A DNA stretch of 64,000 bases from Aplysia californica (lineage: Eukaryota > Mollusca > Gastropoda > Aplysiida > Aplysiidae): contig NW_004797325.1 of NCBI RefSeq assembly GCF_000002075.1, positions 417,414 through 481,413 on the forward strand, in the 5' to 3' direction. Positions within the stretch are counted from its first letter, which is position 1; every line of letters begins with the position of its first letter. The notes beneath the pieces were generated by a model. That model did no database searches. It was not told the origin of the DNA and saw only the letters and a program-made list of their open reading frames with translations. Below, piece by piece: positions 46,001 to 56,896 of this stretch. Position numbers and translations under genes: made by a program.

Positions 46001-49000
46001 TAGATTTAATTCTGTTATTACAATCAGCTCTCAGTTTCAAGTACATCGTACTTGTATAACAAAACTTAGGCACTGTTAAATAAGAGCTAGTTCTTTACTG
46101 CCTTCTAAAGAATACATCCACATTATCACTAATAGCAACATCATTCATGGGGACAGAAGACACAATAAAACCTGCTTATTTTATAATTTGTCTAACAAGT
46201 ACACTCAACAAATAGACCTGCCAACCCATTCATAAACAAAAATAGGAGTTTTTATTACAATCTTCCCTAAAAATTGAGGTATGAGGGGAAAAAATCAGTC
46301 TTCTGAACATCAATAGATTTAAATTATGTTACAAACTGATTGTAGCAAATAAATATATGTATTGCAACTAAATGCAAATAAAAATTTGTATTTTCACATA
46401 TCAACGATAAGTCACACAAATAGTGCAGATTAATAATAGCAAATAAACCTGTGTATTTTCATATCATTTCCAATGAGTTGCGTAAAACTGATAGAAACTG
46501 AATTTTAAAAAAAAAACCCAAGGATTTTGAGCTAATCTGATCAATGTTTTTCCATAATTGAAAAAAAAAATCAGAGGGCTTTGATTTTATCCCAATACTT
46601 GGCACATCTGGAAAAATGTTGTCTTTTGATGAGGAAAGGCTGTGACAGTTTCTAATATTAAAAACAATAGCCAGTTAAAAAAAACCCAGGAACAATAGAC
46701 CTCTAAGGTTTTAAATCATGCTTTAGAGCAAGACACAGGAAGCGACAGTTGCATAAATAAATACATTAAGACCAGAATTGACAGGAACATTGTGCATCAA
46801 ACTGAGAATGAAGTATACTTTAGAGGGATAAATGATGAGACCTACCAGTTTCATTTTCTTTGCAAGCTTTTTTTGCTTTTTTGCCTCTTCTTCTCTTATT
46901 TGCTCCGGGGTTATGTTTTCCAGGTACTCTTTCTTTTCTTGTTTGTATTTTTCATACAGCTGTTTCCTCTGCATGGCTATTTTCTGAAAAGCAAAATTTA
47001 TTTTTAAAAAATAAATTATTTCATAATGCCCAATGTGACGCAAGCCGTAGATTGACTTTTCAGTGGAAGAAAAGTATACCAATATGTACATTAATAGCTC
47101 TATTCAATGACTCCCCACACCCCCATCCCACAGTTTAAGCTAACTCAACTAGGTTTTCTCCATTCACTTTGAGACCTGGGCATTTTTGTATAATTCTAAG
47201 GATTGCGTCAATGTACACACACATGTATATATATATATATGTTAAAGAGGTCAGGTGACAAAAAATATCCTTACCTAACTCCTCTTTTATCTGCTTATAT
47301 TTGTTGTATTCTCCCTCAATTCTTAGGAGTGTTTTGGTCCCAGTAACAAATCCCTAATAGTTCTTAGATCCTTTCCATTAATGTCTAGCCCTTCCAAAAT
47401 TTTGAATACTTCACCATATTTAACCCTTCCAGCCACAGTCATTTTGTGCACTCCCTAACCTCAGTCCCAGCCAATACAGCAGTATTTCAGAAAAAGAGAC
47501 ATACATTCTAAAAAGCGATGTAGTATCTTTGTAATGAGGTATAGATTATAACATGCGACAAAGTTTAAAGGTAAATGAAAAAATATTGTGAAAATTAAAG
47601 TTTAATTATGTTAGCTAATTTCGAAAAATGTGCAAATTTGGTATCCCCCGATGAGAATATACGCTCTTGGGAGGGAGGGAGGTACAAGCGCTGCTGAAAA
47701 TACATGCGTATGGGGCAGGAAGGCTTAATCATATCAAAAGCTTTTGAATAATCAATGGAGCATATGCAGCGTTCTATGAGTTCCTTGGGATAATTGGTGG
47801 GATTTAGGGTGCCTTATGTCGCCAAAATGGTCCCTTCTTCAATCAATCACTTAAGGTATTTCTTGAAGCATCTATGCCACCAGGGTTCTCCTCTACTCTC
47901 CACAGCCGTCTCACATTTTGTTTGCGACTGCTTAATAGCTGACCTCCATATATGCAGGTCACTCCCCTATCCCAGGGAAGTGCTGGGTTGGGTATGAGGA
48001 CCATACTAAATCTTCAGTACCCCCCCCCCCCCAAATTCCAATAGTTATTAAGCAATACAACAATCAAAACCCAAAATGTGAATATATTCACATAAATACA
48101 AATTAAACTTACCGACATTCAAAGCACACACACGCAAACACATTCACACATGCATGCACCCATTCACACAAAGAAAATAACACAATCTTCACACAGTTTT
48201 TGATCCAGCCGTCAAACAGCAGCAAAAAAATACAAGAAACATTAAGGTATGAAAAACTCACAGCTTTTTCTTCTGGATCAAGCTCCCTCCACATGGCAGC
48301 AGCTCGACTGACTATTTCTTTTCTACCAATGCCTGAAAAATTACAAGAAATAACACCTTACTGCACATAAAACTTTCAAAACTCTGAGGACAGAGCCTTC
48401 ATGAGTGTATGCAAACTTCCCAAAATTTTATGCAAACTTGTTTTCAGTCTATTAGTTCATTTGAATGGTGTTCTTTTGAAATACATGCTAATTACAGTCG
48501 AACCTGCCTTAACGGAATCTCCCCGCTCCCCCCTTGATATATTCCTCTTTAATCACGTGTATAAAACCTGCCCAATGAGGAAACGGAAATAAAAATCCGC
48601 TCCTTTCCGAGGGTTTCACCGGTCTAAGACAGAAAATGCTTTGCCCGCTCAACCCTGATTCAAAACAAAACTCGCAAGTTTGGTTCCGCCGACTCTAAAC
48701 TTAACGCTATAGCCATGCCGCTGTGCGAGGAAAAGGAGTAGGGGTGCAATTTGGGGATAGATGTTACCCCATCATGTGAGCCCTGAGCGATGCAGATGGT
48801 CAGTGTAGTGTGGGTGTGAAATCTCATGACTTCCCGTGAGAGTGCTCGAGCAGCGAGCCACTGCAGAAACTTTCCTAGGTAGCCACAAACCAGAGGTGTG
48901 AAATTAGATTGACCAATGCCTGCCGCCCTGATCGTACGGCCAGCCGAGAAAAGAGTTCCTCGAATTGTTGTTATATGATGGCAGTGAGGGGTGGCATTGG

Positions 49001-49662
49001 TGGGTGGGGCTAAGGGTGGAATCAAAGGAGATGTTCAAACGTTTCTGTTTTAAATAGGGTCCAATGAAAGGCTAGCACTGGTGGTAATTGGAAGTAAGAC
49101 TGAAACATGTCATTATCAGACAGGATAGCAATTGAGAGGTATGAAGTTTTGACCACTGCTTGCCGATCGGTCAAGCGATCCTTGATCCCACCAGCGGAGC
49201 CTTTGAATCCCCCCCCTCCCATCTCCCCCTAAATTCCCGTCTTAGACGGAATTTTTTTCTGGCTCCCTTTCCGTCTTACACAGGTTCGACTGTATTACAT
49301 TACCAGCATTTGACAAAGACTAAAAACAAGGAGTGAAACATGACTATTTTGTGAAGTGACAAACAAAATTTTTTAGCTTTAAAAAGTTAGAAAGGTACGC
49401 AAAGAAACTGTAAATTACAGATCATTTTTCACTGTCAGGATTCGAACTCCAAACCTTTGGAATTTGGACTGAGAAGTGAACACTGTACCTCTAGACCACA
49501 AGAGCCCCCACTAGTAGCCTCTGAACCAAAAGTAATTGCAATTTTCAATTTGGATTTATACACACACACATACACCACACACATAAAGATAGACAGAGAG
49601 TGAATCAGTGAGTGAGACAGAAAAAGAGAGAGAGGGGGGGGAGAGAGAGAGAGAGAGGGGGG

Positions 49663-49750
<88 letters not shown>

Positions 49751-50283
49751 AGGCTCTCAGCTCTAATTACATGTCATTCACCAACGAAAAGAAACTTTTG
49801 AATTTGAAGCACAGATCATACAGCAGAATCATTTCCTTTTGATGTAGGGCAGTCTTGACTATTTAAAAGAGGACACCATTAGAACCCTATAATAACGACA
49901 GCCCTGTGAAGTTAAACCGTCAACTTCATGCTTGTCCCAAGGTAGGCGGTAAAGCGAGGCTTGACCGTACACTAAAAAACTTTTATTTATCATTTCATAT
50001 AAATATGAAGATACAATCAATGCAAAATTAAGGTTGTGACAACAGACATAGCAATACATTAACAAAAAAGAGTTCTTAAGACCTAAATCATGTACCTGGA
50101 TCCCCTCTCACAATTTGAGGTTCCACTTTCTTCATGTAAATGAAAAACACATTAGCAGGCTGCCTTGGTTTCCTCAAAGGAATTCTCGGAGAACTTTTGT
50201 CTGTTTCAGGGCCAAAAAGAGACCCAGACCATATGGTTCTGTGAAGCACATATCCACTTTGATTTCCTGTGACTTGGGAAATC
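43054..50283 (-). CDS. TFAM: TFAM, mitochondrial transcription factor A (six exons, 5' exon missing)
   Basis: TFAM binds, bends and packages mitochondrial DNA and activates its transcription. Exons in transcript order: 50283-50096, 48332-48262, 46983-46846, 45513-45418, 44349-44293 and 43251-43054. All have AG/GT borders and joined phases, giving 249 residues plus a stop after an unseen start exon. HMG box A is [17 protein letters not shown] to [21 protein letters not shown] charged linker ends KKMKLTRRSLG. HMG box B is [20 protein letters not shown], then [17 protein letters not shown] and [20 protein letters not shown]. It aligns with human SWEEQMIEVGRKDLLRR. The tail is very basic ([13 protein letters not shown]), then acidic. 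The first exon present starts one base before [10 protein letters not shown], so the presequence and start codon lie upstream beyond 50283. Convergent with MAD1L1; no functional link is implied. Confidence 0.93.
43329..43684 (+). mobile_element. SINE family 1, copy 2 (TFAM intron)
   Basis: The head has GGTGGCCTCGTGGTTAGG (A box) and GTCGTGGGTTCGAATTC (a good B box). Body and tail follow 18198-18548 closely, ending AATGCTATCTATTACCATTA. It lies antisense to TFAM, between the last two exons. Confidence 0.88.
45130..45240. repeat. A/C low-complexity tract
   Basis: Almost only A and C on the plus strand, with runs of C (ACCCCCCCC) and CAAACAAACAAAC words. It sits in a TFAM intron. Confidence 0.9.
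47424..47724. mobile_element. TTAA-flanked MITE (301 bp)
   Basis: Exact TTAA on both sides and inverted ends CCCTTCCAGCC / (inverse) GCCTTCCTGCC. CCC ends and a TTAA target fit a piggyBac-like element. In a TFAM intron. Confidence 0.75.
48495..49292. mobile_element. TA-flanked MITE, family C, copy 1 (798 bp)
   Basis: Ends CAGTCGAACCTGCCTTAACG and CAGTCGAACCTGTGTAAGAC (inward, minus strand) lie between TA dinucleotides. No transposase. In a TFAM intron. Related to 50503-51300. Confidence 0.88.
49434..49510 (-). mobile_element. tRNA-like SINE head
   Basis: The minus strand reads GGGGGCTCTTGTGGTCTAGA (A box region) and GGAGTTCGAATCCTGA (B box). The head resembles SINE family 2, but the family-2 body does not follow. 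It lacks a full cloverleaf, so it is not a tRNA gene. Confidence 0.6.
49612..49755 (+). repeat. GA microsatellite
   Basis: Long GAGAGA runs with interspersed G and A runs; a homopurine tract able to form triplex DNA. In a TFAM intron. Confidence 0.95.
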
Positions 50284-50502
50284 CTGAAAAAAAAAGACAA
50301 AAATTATTCCAAAACTAATTTTGACTTCAGAGAGTAGAAATAGAAGTAGAATCTAAGTATTGACATACATGTAAAAATAGCCTAACCACAAAGAAAAGCA
50401 ATTCTCAGCCAGTTTTTGTTTTTTAATTTTAAAGGTATTGAATTTAAGGTTGGCTTAGACACTGCAATTTTGTAATTTCGAAAAAAAATAAGTATTAATA
50501 TA

Positions 50503-51300
50503 CAGTCGAACCTGCCCTGACGGCCACCTCTATAAGACGGCCACTTTCCATTTCCCCCCTTGCGTTTTTTCTATATAATTTAACTGTGTAAAACGGGCAC
50601 CTGTCCAACGCGGCCCCGGCCACAATAATTTAACACACAACCCCTATAATACTAAGCAATAATACCTGTCTCAGACGGTCACCTCAGTGACTCCATTACG
50701 TTTTCTCATAAATTGTGCATTGGTCCCTGGCGTTGTGGGCGAGCCGTCATAATTCAATCACCTATCGTTGTTAGGTAGTCCCTCCAACCGATCATGTTGC
50801 GTAGGCCCCTCCTACTGGTGACCAATAGCTACCAATTTTCAGCTGCTGGTGAGGTAAGCGTGTGATCCCTCATAATCCATAAGCCCCGCCCAGAACTCAT
50901 ACACAAATCGTAAGTGAGATGAGTGGTTACTGATTACCCAGTCTGTAACAAAGTAACAAAGGACGTCAAATTGAACTTGTTACAGAAGCGTCCCTCGTTC
51001 TCCGAGTGGTGGCGACCCATGTGTTTGTTTTAACATGGCACTCGGTCTTCCTTGTCCAATACATTTCGTTTTATTGTCACCATTGTGCAAAATCAGCGAC
51101 AAAATAAAAATTACAAGAAATTCAAACCAACAGCAACAACACCAACAAAGACAACAACAATGGGGCTACTTTCGATCGGGGCCTCAGATGGGAATGGTTT
51201 GTTTCTTTTATCTTGATCAGTCCTGCCTAAGACGGCCACCTGTCTTATACGGCCACTTTTCTCTTTGACAATGGGTGGCCGTCTTACACAGGTTTGACTG
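50503..51300. mobile_element. TA-flanked MITE, family C, copy 2 (798 bp)
   Basis: Ends CAGTCGAACCTGCCCTGACG and CAGTCAAACCTGTGTAAGAC (inward, minus strand) lie between TA dinucleotides. Subterminal GACGGCCACCT words are repeated. It lies upstream of the first TFAM exon found, so it may be inside intron 1. Confidence 0.9.
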
Positions 51301-52512
51301 TAATTAAAAGTTATAATAATACATTAGTATTAGCCTTAGCTTTAAAAAAGTTCTGACAAAACCATAAGGCCATTCAAGTTGCAGCTCCTTTTGTTCTCCA
51401 GAATGAGTTTGAAAAATTTCTTTCAAACTTTTCATGTTGAGACCATCAGAACACGATTGAAACTGATGCGCAATTAATATTGCAGAACTCAGTATCTGGG
51501 CGAAAAAGATTTTACCCAAAAGTCTGTTGTCTGAATGGACAACAGTTCACAATTTCTAAACTTTCAAGACAAAATGAGTATGTTCATGGGGTTAACCTTG
51601 GCTGTAGCAAGTCCAAAAAAATGTTGCATTGCTGGCATGGGGTGCGATATTGCTACACAAATTCAAATCAGTATAAGACTGTGTCATACACGAATGTCAC
51701 TTTTCAAAATGGTGTAGTATAGCATAGCGAAATCTTATTGTAGGCGATGCCCATTGGAAGATTGGAAGGAATTCATAACAAGCGACCACTATGAAATAGA
51801 AAGAGGATTACGGTTAGGGTTCAGGCTAGGGTATAGAGTTTAGGGTTGGGTTAGGGGTAGAGTTAGGTAGCAATACCACAGCTTTTTGAAAGATGGGTAC
51901 CACTAACCTATAAACAACACAAGTACAAGGATCAATAATCCAAAAGTAAAATGCGTTTTACTTTTTCAAAATCTGTCCATAAATAAAAAAGTCATAGCTG
52001 TGTACGTGTCGGAAATTGTGGGTATTTTAGAGAAAATTCCTATAGAGGAATAAAGAATAAGTGCAAACAGCACCAGAATATTGAAAACCAACATTATACT
52101 ACACAACTTTCACATTTATAAATGGAATGAGCTGAAAATTGGTAAGATTATGTTTTATGGGGCAACAAAATAGAAAATGGAAGACATAAATTAAAGTTGT
52201 AATCTCAATGCCATGTAAATTATACGCAAATAAATAATTAAATATGCATAATTATAGAAAAAAAAACCGCCAGTATATGGCTCAATAATAGACATATGTC
52301 CATTCGGTTATTATATGTGGATGTATAGGCCTACAAAGAGACGAATTTAAAAATGTGACAATTAAGGTTTTAAAAGTTTGAATTTGTGCATATATAATTA
52401 ATTAACCAAATTGAAACCTGTAACAGCTAAGAGAGTGGGTTATTATATAATATCAAGTTCAGTTTCTTTAAAAAAATTATGTTTAACTTATAATTGAAAC
52501 TATTTTTTTTTA
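51301..52512. other. Region without recognised gene; telomere-like words
   Basis: At 51815-51870 the words GGTTAGGG, TTTAGGG and GGGTTAGGGG form a short degenerate interstitial telomere-like stretch. The rest is AT-rich. The first TFAM exon may lie here or further right; I did not find it. Confidence 0.4.
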
Positions 52513-52790
52513 GGTGTTTTATGGCGCTGGCAACTGCATAAGGTCATTAAACATTTTCAGTTGGTACAAAATTTTGAATTTTGCTCGGGTGGCGGCCCAA
52601 GCCTACTCTTATTGATTTTAGACCATCAAGGGATCTTTAACGTGCGCAACTTGCACACGGGATCTCCGAGATTTTTCGCCCTTGTCCGAAAAGGCTAGGT
52701 GTAGATCTTTCCTACCAGCAGATCAGGAGTGTGGCTGAAAGACAACAGTAAGAAGGAGCCAAGGAGTAGCAGTAGAAAGGCTGCAGAAAG
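52513..52790 (-). mobile_element. SINE family 2, 3' part
   Basis: The inverse of the body and tail of 15793-16290: GTGTGGCTGAAAGACA, AAGGGATCTTTAACGTGCGC and AGGCTGCAGAAAG. The match stops at AGAAAG, where element C begins, so the head is missing. Confidence 0.75.
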
Positions 52791-52791
52791 A

Positions 52792-53750
52792 GTAGATAGC
52801 GTAATTACGGCCTCGCGGGCATTCATAGCCTTCCGAGCGTGTGGTATCGGTGAAACAGAGGTAATTAAGATCGCTGTTTCTTTGCTCCTTCACTATAAAA
52901 CACAGAATGTAAAAGTTCAGCTTTCCCTCGTTTCAATGGTGTAAGTTGTTTATATGTCCGATTGTTAAGAGCTGAAGAAGCGCCGTGGAAAGCGAAGCCC
53001 CTCGCAGTTGGAACGCGTGGTCGGCGGGTTAAAAAATTGACATGCGTGCATTCAAATGCTTCGTGGAAAGATTGATTATTAAATACCGTCTTTTCATTGG
53101 CAGAGAACTGTAGAGCTTTGGATGGGCTTTTCCGTAGTATGTTTTGGCCTTTGGCGTTTAAATAGAAAACCTTTAAAAATACCGTCAAAGTTTCAAAGAT
53201 CACTTTTTAAATGAAATATGTAAAATACCGACTCAAAAAGGGTAGCAATAGAAAGATCAGTTCATTTTCTATTAGAATAAAGTCATCGGCTTGGAATTAT
53301 TTTTCATCAATCCTTCCACGAAACTCGGACAGCATGCCACCCGCCACGCAGGTACACTACAGTATAGAGCCGACTCGCTTGCCGCGGGGGGGAGGGTTGT
53401 GCGACGCTGGCCGGGTCAACGCTCTGTGTTTTTGTTGAAATAACGACAGCTCATCATGTTTGAGGCGATAAAATACTGATTTATAATGATCTTACAGTAC
53501 AGTCTTGAAAAAAATTATGCTCCATATCTATGTCATAGTGATTGTACTCTGTTAATGTAGAGATGTTTGGTGCACTTGGTACTCTTTTATCATATGCCAA
53601 ACATGGGGTTGCAGCCAGTGAGCGACTTTAACAAATTTGATCAAATTTTAAACATCTACCATTTTCTTAAAACTTGACTGAGAGGTTAAAGAAGGGTATC
53701 GAAATTCTCAGGAGATATAGGTCTTTCATAGGGAACAGATATTTTTTTCT
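52792..53750 (-). mobile_element. 1-kb element C, copy 3
   Basis: Inverted relative to copies 1 and 2. Its left end here is GTAGATAGCGTAATTACGGC, matching the inverse of GGCCGTG.TTAC..TACCTAC. The match fades near 53748, so about the first 45 bp of the element are missing. No reading frame. Confidence 0.75.
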
Positions 53751-53924
53751 GCTGAAAACATTGTAAATACTAGAAGAATAAAATATGCAGTCATCTTGAA
53801 GTCCATATCAACACTAAATTCACGTAAAACCGAAATTAAGCCCAATTATTCGTGACGGCAAATAGAAAGAAGCCTTCATTACGTCCGTGTCTATGAGTAC
53901 GGTGTTTTTCATGGTATTCAGGCC

Positions 53925-54080
53925 AATCAAAATAACTGTCCAATCAGCGGCTACGCTTTAACACAGCTGTGACATCACAGTGAGATGGCGGCAAGCTTAC
54001 ACGTCTCAGGGCAAGCATTTCCTGTGTGCGGCAGTGTTTCCCTTTCTGGCTTTCGGGCCACGTGAAAAACAGGAACGACG
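53925..54080. promoter_or_regulatory. Candidate promoter region
   Basis: Plus-strand GCCAATCA (53922) and GTCCAATCAGCGG (53939) are CCAAT boxes, TGACATCACAG is CRE-like, and GAGATGGCGGCAAG resembles a YY1 site around a start codon. Such sites are common in housekeeping and mitochondrial gene promoters. It could serve TFAM (minus strand) or an unseen plus-strand gene. No exon could be joined to it in phase. Confidence 0.3.
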
Positions 54081-55214
54081 TCGACGTTATTTTTTTCAAA
54101 TGCGATAATTTCACAAAATAGTTTCTAACATTATAAATAATAAAGTTCAGTCTATCTTGGATGATGCAGGAGCACACATCGACCTCACATTTTCGAAAAC
54201 AATGTCCTCAAAGAAACCACCTTGTAACTTTTTTGTTTCCAGCTCGATTTTTCTCATTGGTTGCCAAATTTGGGGACGATTGGGTAATATTTAGATGGCT
54301 CCGCATCTTTCCGAATAAGGAGAGTCAGAAAATCACGGTGCCTTTTGGCGGGTTTCAGTCTTGCTACCGACCCATCCTCTTTCTTCAACAATATCTTGGC
54401 TGTTGCTGAAGATACGGGAAACATTTTATCTCCAGTGAATGCCTCAATTTCTCCCGCATGTATTGGTGTATGGGGCTGACGCTGCAAATAATAATGCTAT
54501 AAAATAGCATGTTCCCTGGGATACTCCTAGCTGGGGCGAGTCTATCCCGTTTTCGCACTGCCGGCGCGGGACATGTGGTATTGCTGGGGTAGGGGTAGGG
54601 GCGTCTTTGCTGCAATTTCCGAGGGGTTTATTGTCTTTGCGTTTACCATGTTTCAATTTCAAGTTGAAGCAATAGCGTTCTTACTGTTCTGAGCATCAAC
54701 AATCTAAGCAATCTTCCCTCATGTTTAAGTGTGAAGTTTTATCGTGCGAAACACAAAGATACGGATAATATGTCAAGCCACTGACCCAACATGTCGTTCC
54801 ATGCGGTGTCTCCAAAGATTCTCTACTCCACGGCCTTCTAAAATATTCTGTGGGTATTCCAGGATGTGATGACATCATATAACTAACATTAGCAGCCAAT
54901 CAGGCAGGTGCGTCGTTCTACGTTTAGCCGCATGTAAACAATAGAGACTGAGTAGGCAAGGCAGTAAAGCCAGATCAAGTAACATGTAGGTAACGAGAGC
55001 ACACTACACCGGATTTTGATTTGCTGAAATTAGCAATTACCACGAAAATCCTTTTTTTGCCAGAAAGTATTTGCAAATAGGTGCATTTTGTAGCTTTATC
55101 TTCACAAAGCATGGAACTTTTTGAATTTTTGAAATCCATCAATAAACAAAAAAGTTACGGATTTTTTAATCAATTAATTTCTGGTACACTTTTTTAAATG
55201 AAAAAACCCCAAAA

Positions 55215-55650
55215 TATGGGACGTTCTTTGGTGAGTTTTGAGACAATATTCATCATAACTCGCTCATTTCTCTGAGTATTTAAAAGAAACTTGGCAACCC
55301 AGTACATTTTCTAGAGCAGAATCTAGTCCTGCTTTCAGATTTTTCATAGCTATCCTATTTTTTGAGTTATGAAGACGTTTATAGGTAAAAATGTGGCGGT
55401 TTTCGGTGCCTTTTGAGACAATATTTGTCATACCTCGCCTATTTCTTGGAATATGTAAATGAAACTTGGCAGTCTAGTACATTTTTTCATGCAGAATCTA
55501 GTCATGCAGTCAGATTTTTAATATCTGTCATACTTTTTGAGTTGTAAAGACATTAACAGGTAAAAAAGTGGCGTTCTTTACAGATTTACAAAGATTATCA
55601 GTCATATGTTCTCCCAAAGTCATGATATTTGAATGAAACTTGGCAACATA
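55215..55650 (+). repeat. ~180-bp tandem repeat, about 2.4 units
   Basis: Units start at about 55230, 55412 and 55582. Shared words are TTTTGAGACAATATT, CATA(a/c)CTCGC, GAAACTTGGCA, CAGAATCTAGTC, TTTTTTGAGTT and GGTAAAAA.TGGCG. Divergence is moderate. Confidence 0.75.
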
Positions 55651-55923
55651 AAAGGTTCCTCCTTGCCAAGCAATGCTCTGGATCAATTTGTCACAAAAAT
55701 GTAAGTAGAGAGCTACTAATAAATCCAGTTCTGTACTAGTAAAAGCATGCATACTTTGTTATAGAAAATAAGATCGTCTCTGTGTATATCCATTGTTGGA
55801 GAGTGTCCTATTGTGTGGTAGATTAAGATGCGTTCAGATAATATAGTTTACAAGTCATGGGAATATTTCGCATGTGTAGGCTACAACTCATACAATAAAT
55901 GTAACATATTTACACCCCCCCCC

Positions 55924-55927
<4 letters not shown>

Positions 55928-55965
<38 letters not shown>

Positions 55966-55990
55966 GTGCGTGCACACACACACACATGCA
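55928..55990 (+). repeat. CT then CA microsatellite
   Basis: CTCTCT run followed by CACACA and CGCGCG words; low complexity. Confidence 0.95.
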
Positions 55991-56896
55991 CGCGCGCGCA
56001 CTCACGCACGCACGAACGATAACAATGTATAAACGGGACTATCTTCCCAGACTGGACTAAATAAGTACCATACTCTTTAATAACAATCTTAATGCCTCAC
56101 TTTTCCAAACAGAGTACACAGGATGAGTTCAAGTGTGTGCTTTCCCAAGAGGGGGGAATAGGCTTTCATAACGCAAACACAATGCCATACCACTTCTCAA
56201 GATGTTTGCTTTTGTTTCTATTCTTCTGTCATGCAATCAAGCAAATAAAAATGACTACATCTATTGTATTGTGACTAAAATGCAACAAAAACGCAAGTTA
56301 TGAAGGCCCCCGTTTAGTTTTCAAGTATCCTTCCCCCCCTTTCCGGTTCACATAAGCGGGGCCTCGTTTGTAGCGCCCGAAGCGACCGATGGCTGATGAC
56401 GTCACTCAGCGGAAATTTCTCAGCCGCAGGTCGTTCACCCAGCACGCGCAAATGGCAATGCCGCTTTTTCCCTTAGTTACTCCCACATTTTTAAAGATTA
56501 CGCGAAAACTGCGTAACACAGAAGCTTGAAATTTTAAGGGAATAAAGAAAAATGGTGTACAACGTATCAGTCAGTTTGACTAATCACAGCTCCGAAAAAT
56601 CTTCAAAGCACACCACATCAACCACTTTCGCAAACGTTTTCGACTGCTTCTAGGATGGGTACAATGTCGTCAAACTGCATACTACGAGATTGACCTCTTT
56701 TCTGATTGGCTGCCAAGTTTCATTCATATCCATTCACGAGAAGCGGCATGAGAGCGAGTTGAAAACAACAACCTTTGCGTTAGTGCGTCCCACGAAACAC
56801 CCTCGCTGCGGGGGCCAAAAATCGGCAGAACAAAACGCGCTCGTTGGGCATTGCTACTGAAATATATCAATGAAACGACGTCATGAGGACAATAGC

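Larger units (their letters stand above)
54081..56896. other. Region without recognised gene
   Basis: Short open frames on the minus strand (54254-54662) are not recognised and have no splice support. A tandem repeat occupies 55215-55650 and a CT/CA microsatellite 55928-55990. GAGAGCACACTACACCGG at 54988-55006 recurs inverted near 57880. Confidence 0.4.

Noticed and set aside
49612-49842. Arg-Glu-rich protein
   Set aside because: Translation of a GA microsatellite.
53950-54030. TFAM start exon with peptide MLALRRVSLPP (minus strand)
   Set aside because: The start looks like a mitochondrial presequence, but no donor within it leaves the two bases needed to join the exon at 50283 in frame.
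54254-54662. Minus-strand open frames as a gene
   Set aside because: Not recognised, overlapping in several frames, no splice sites that join to anything nearby.
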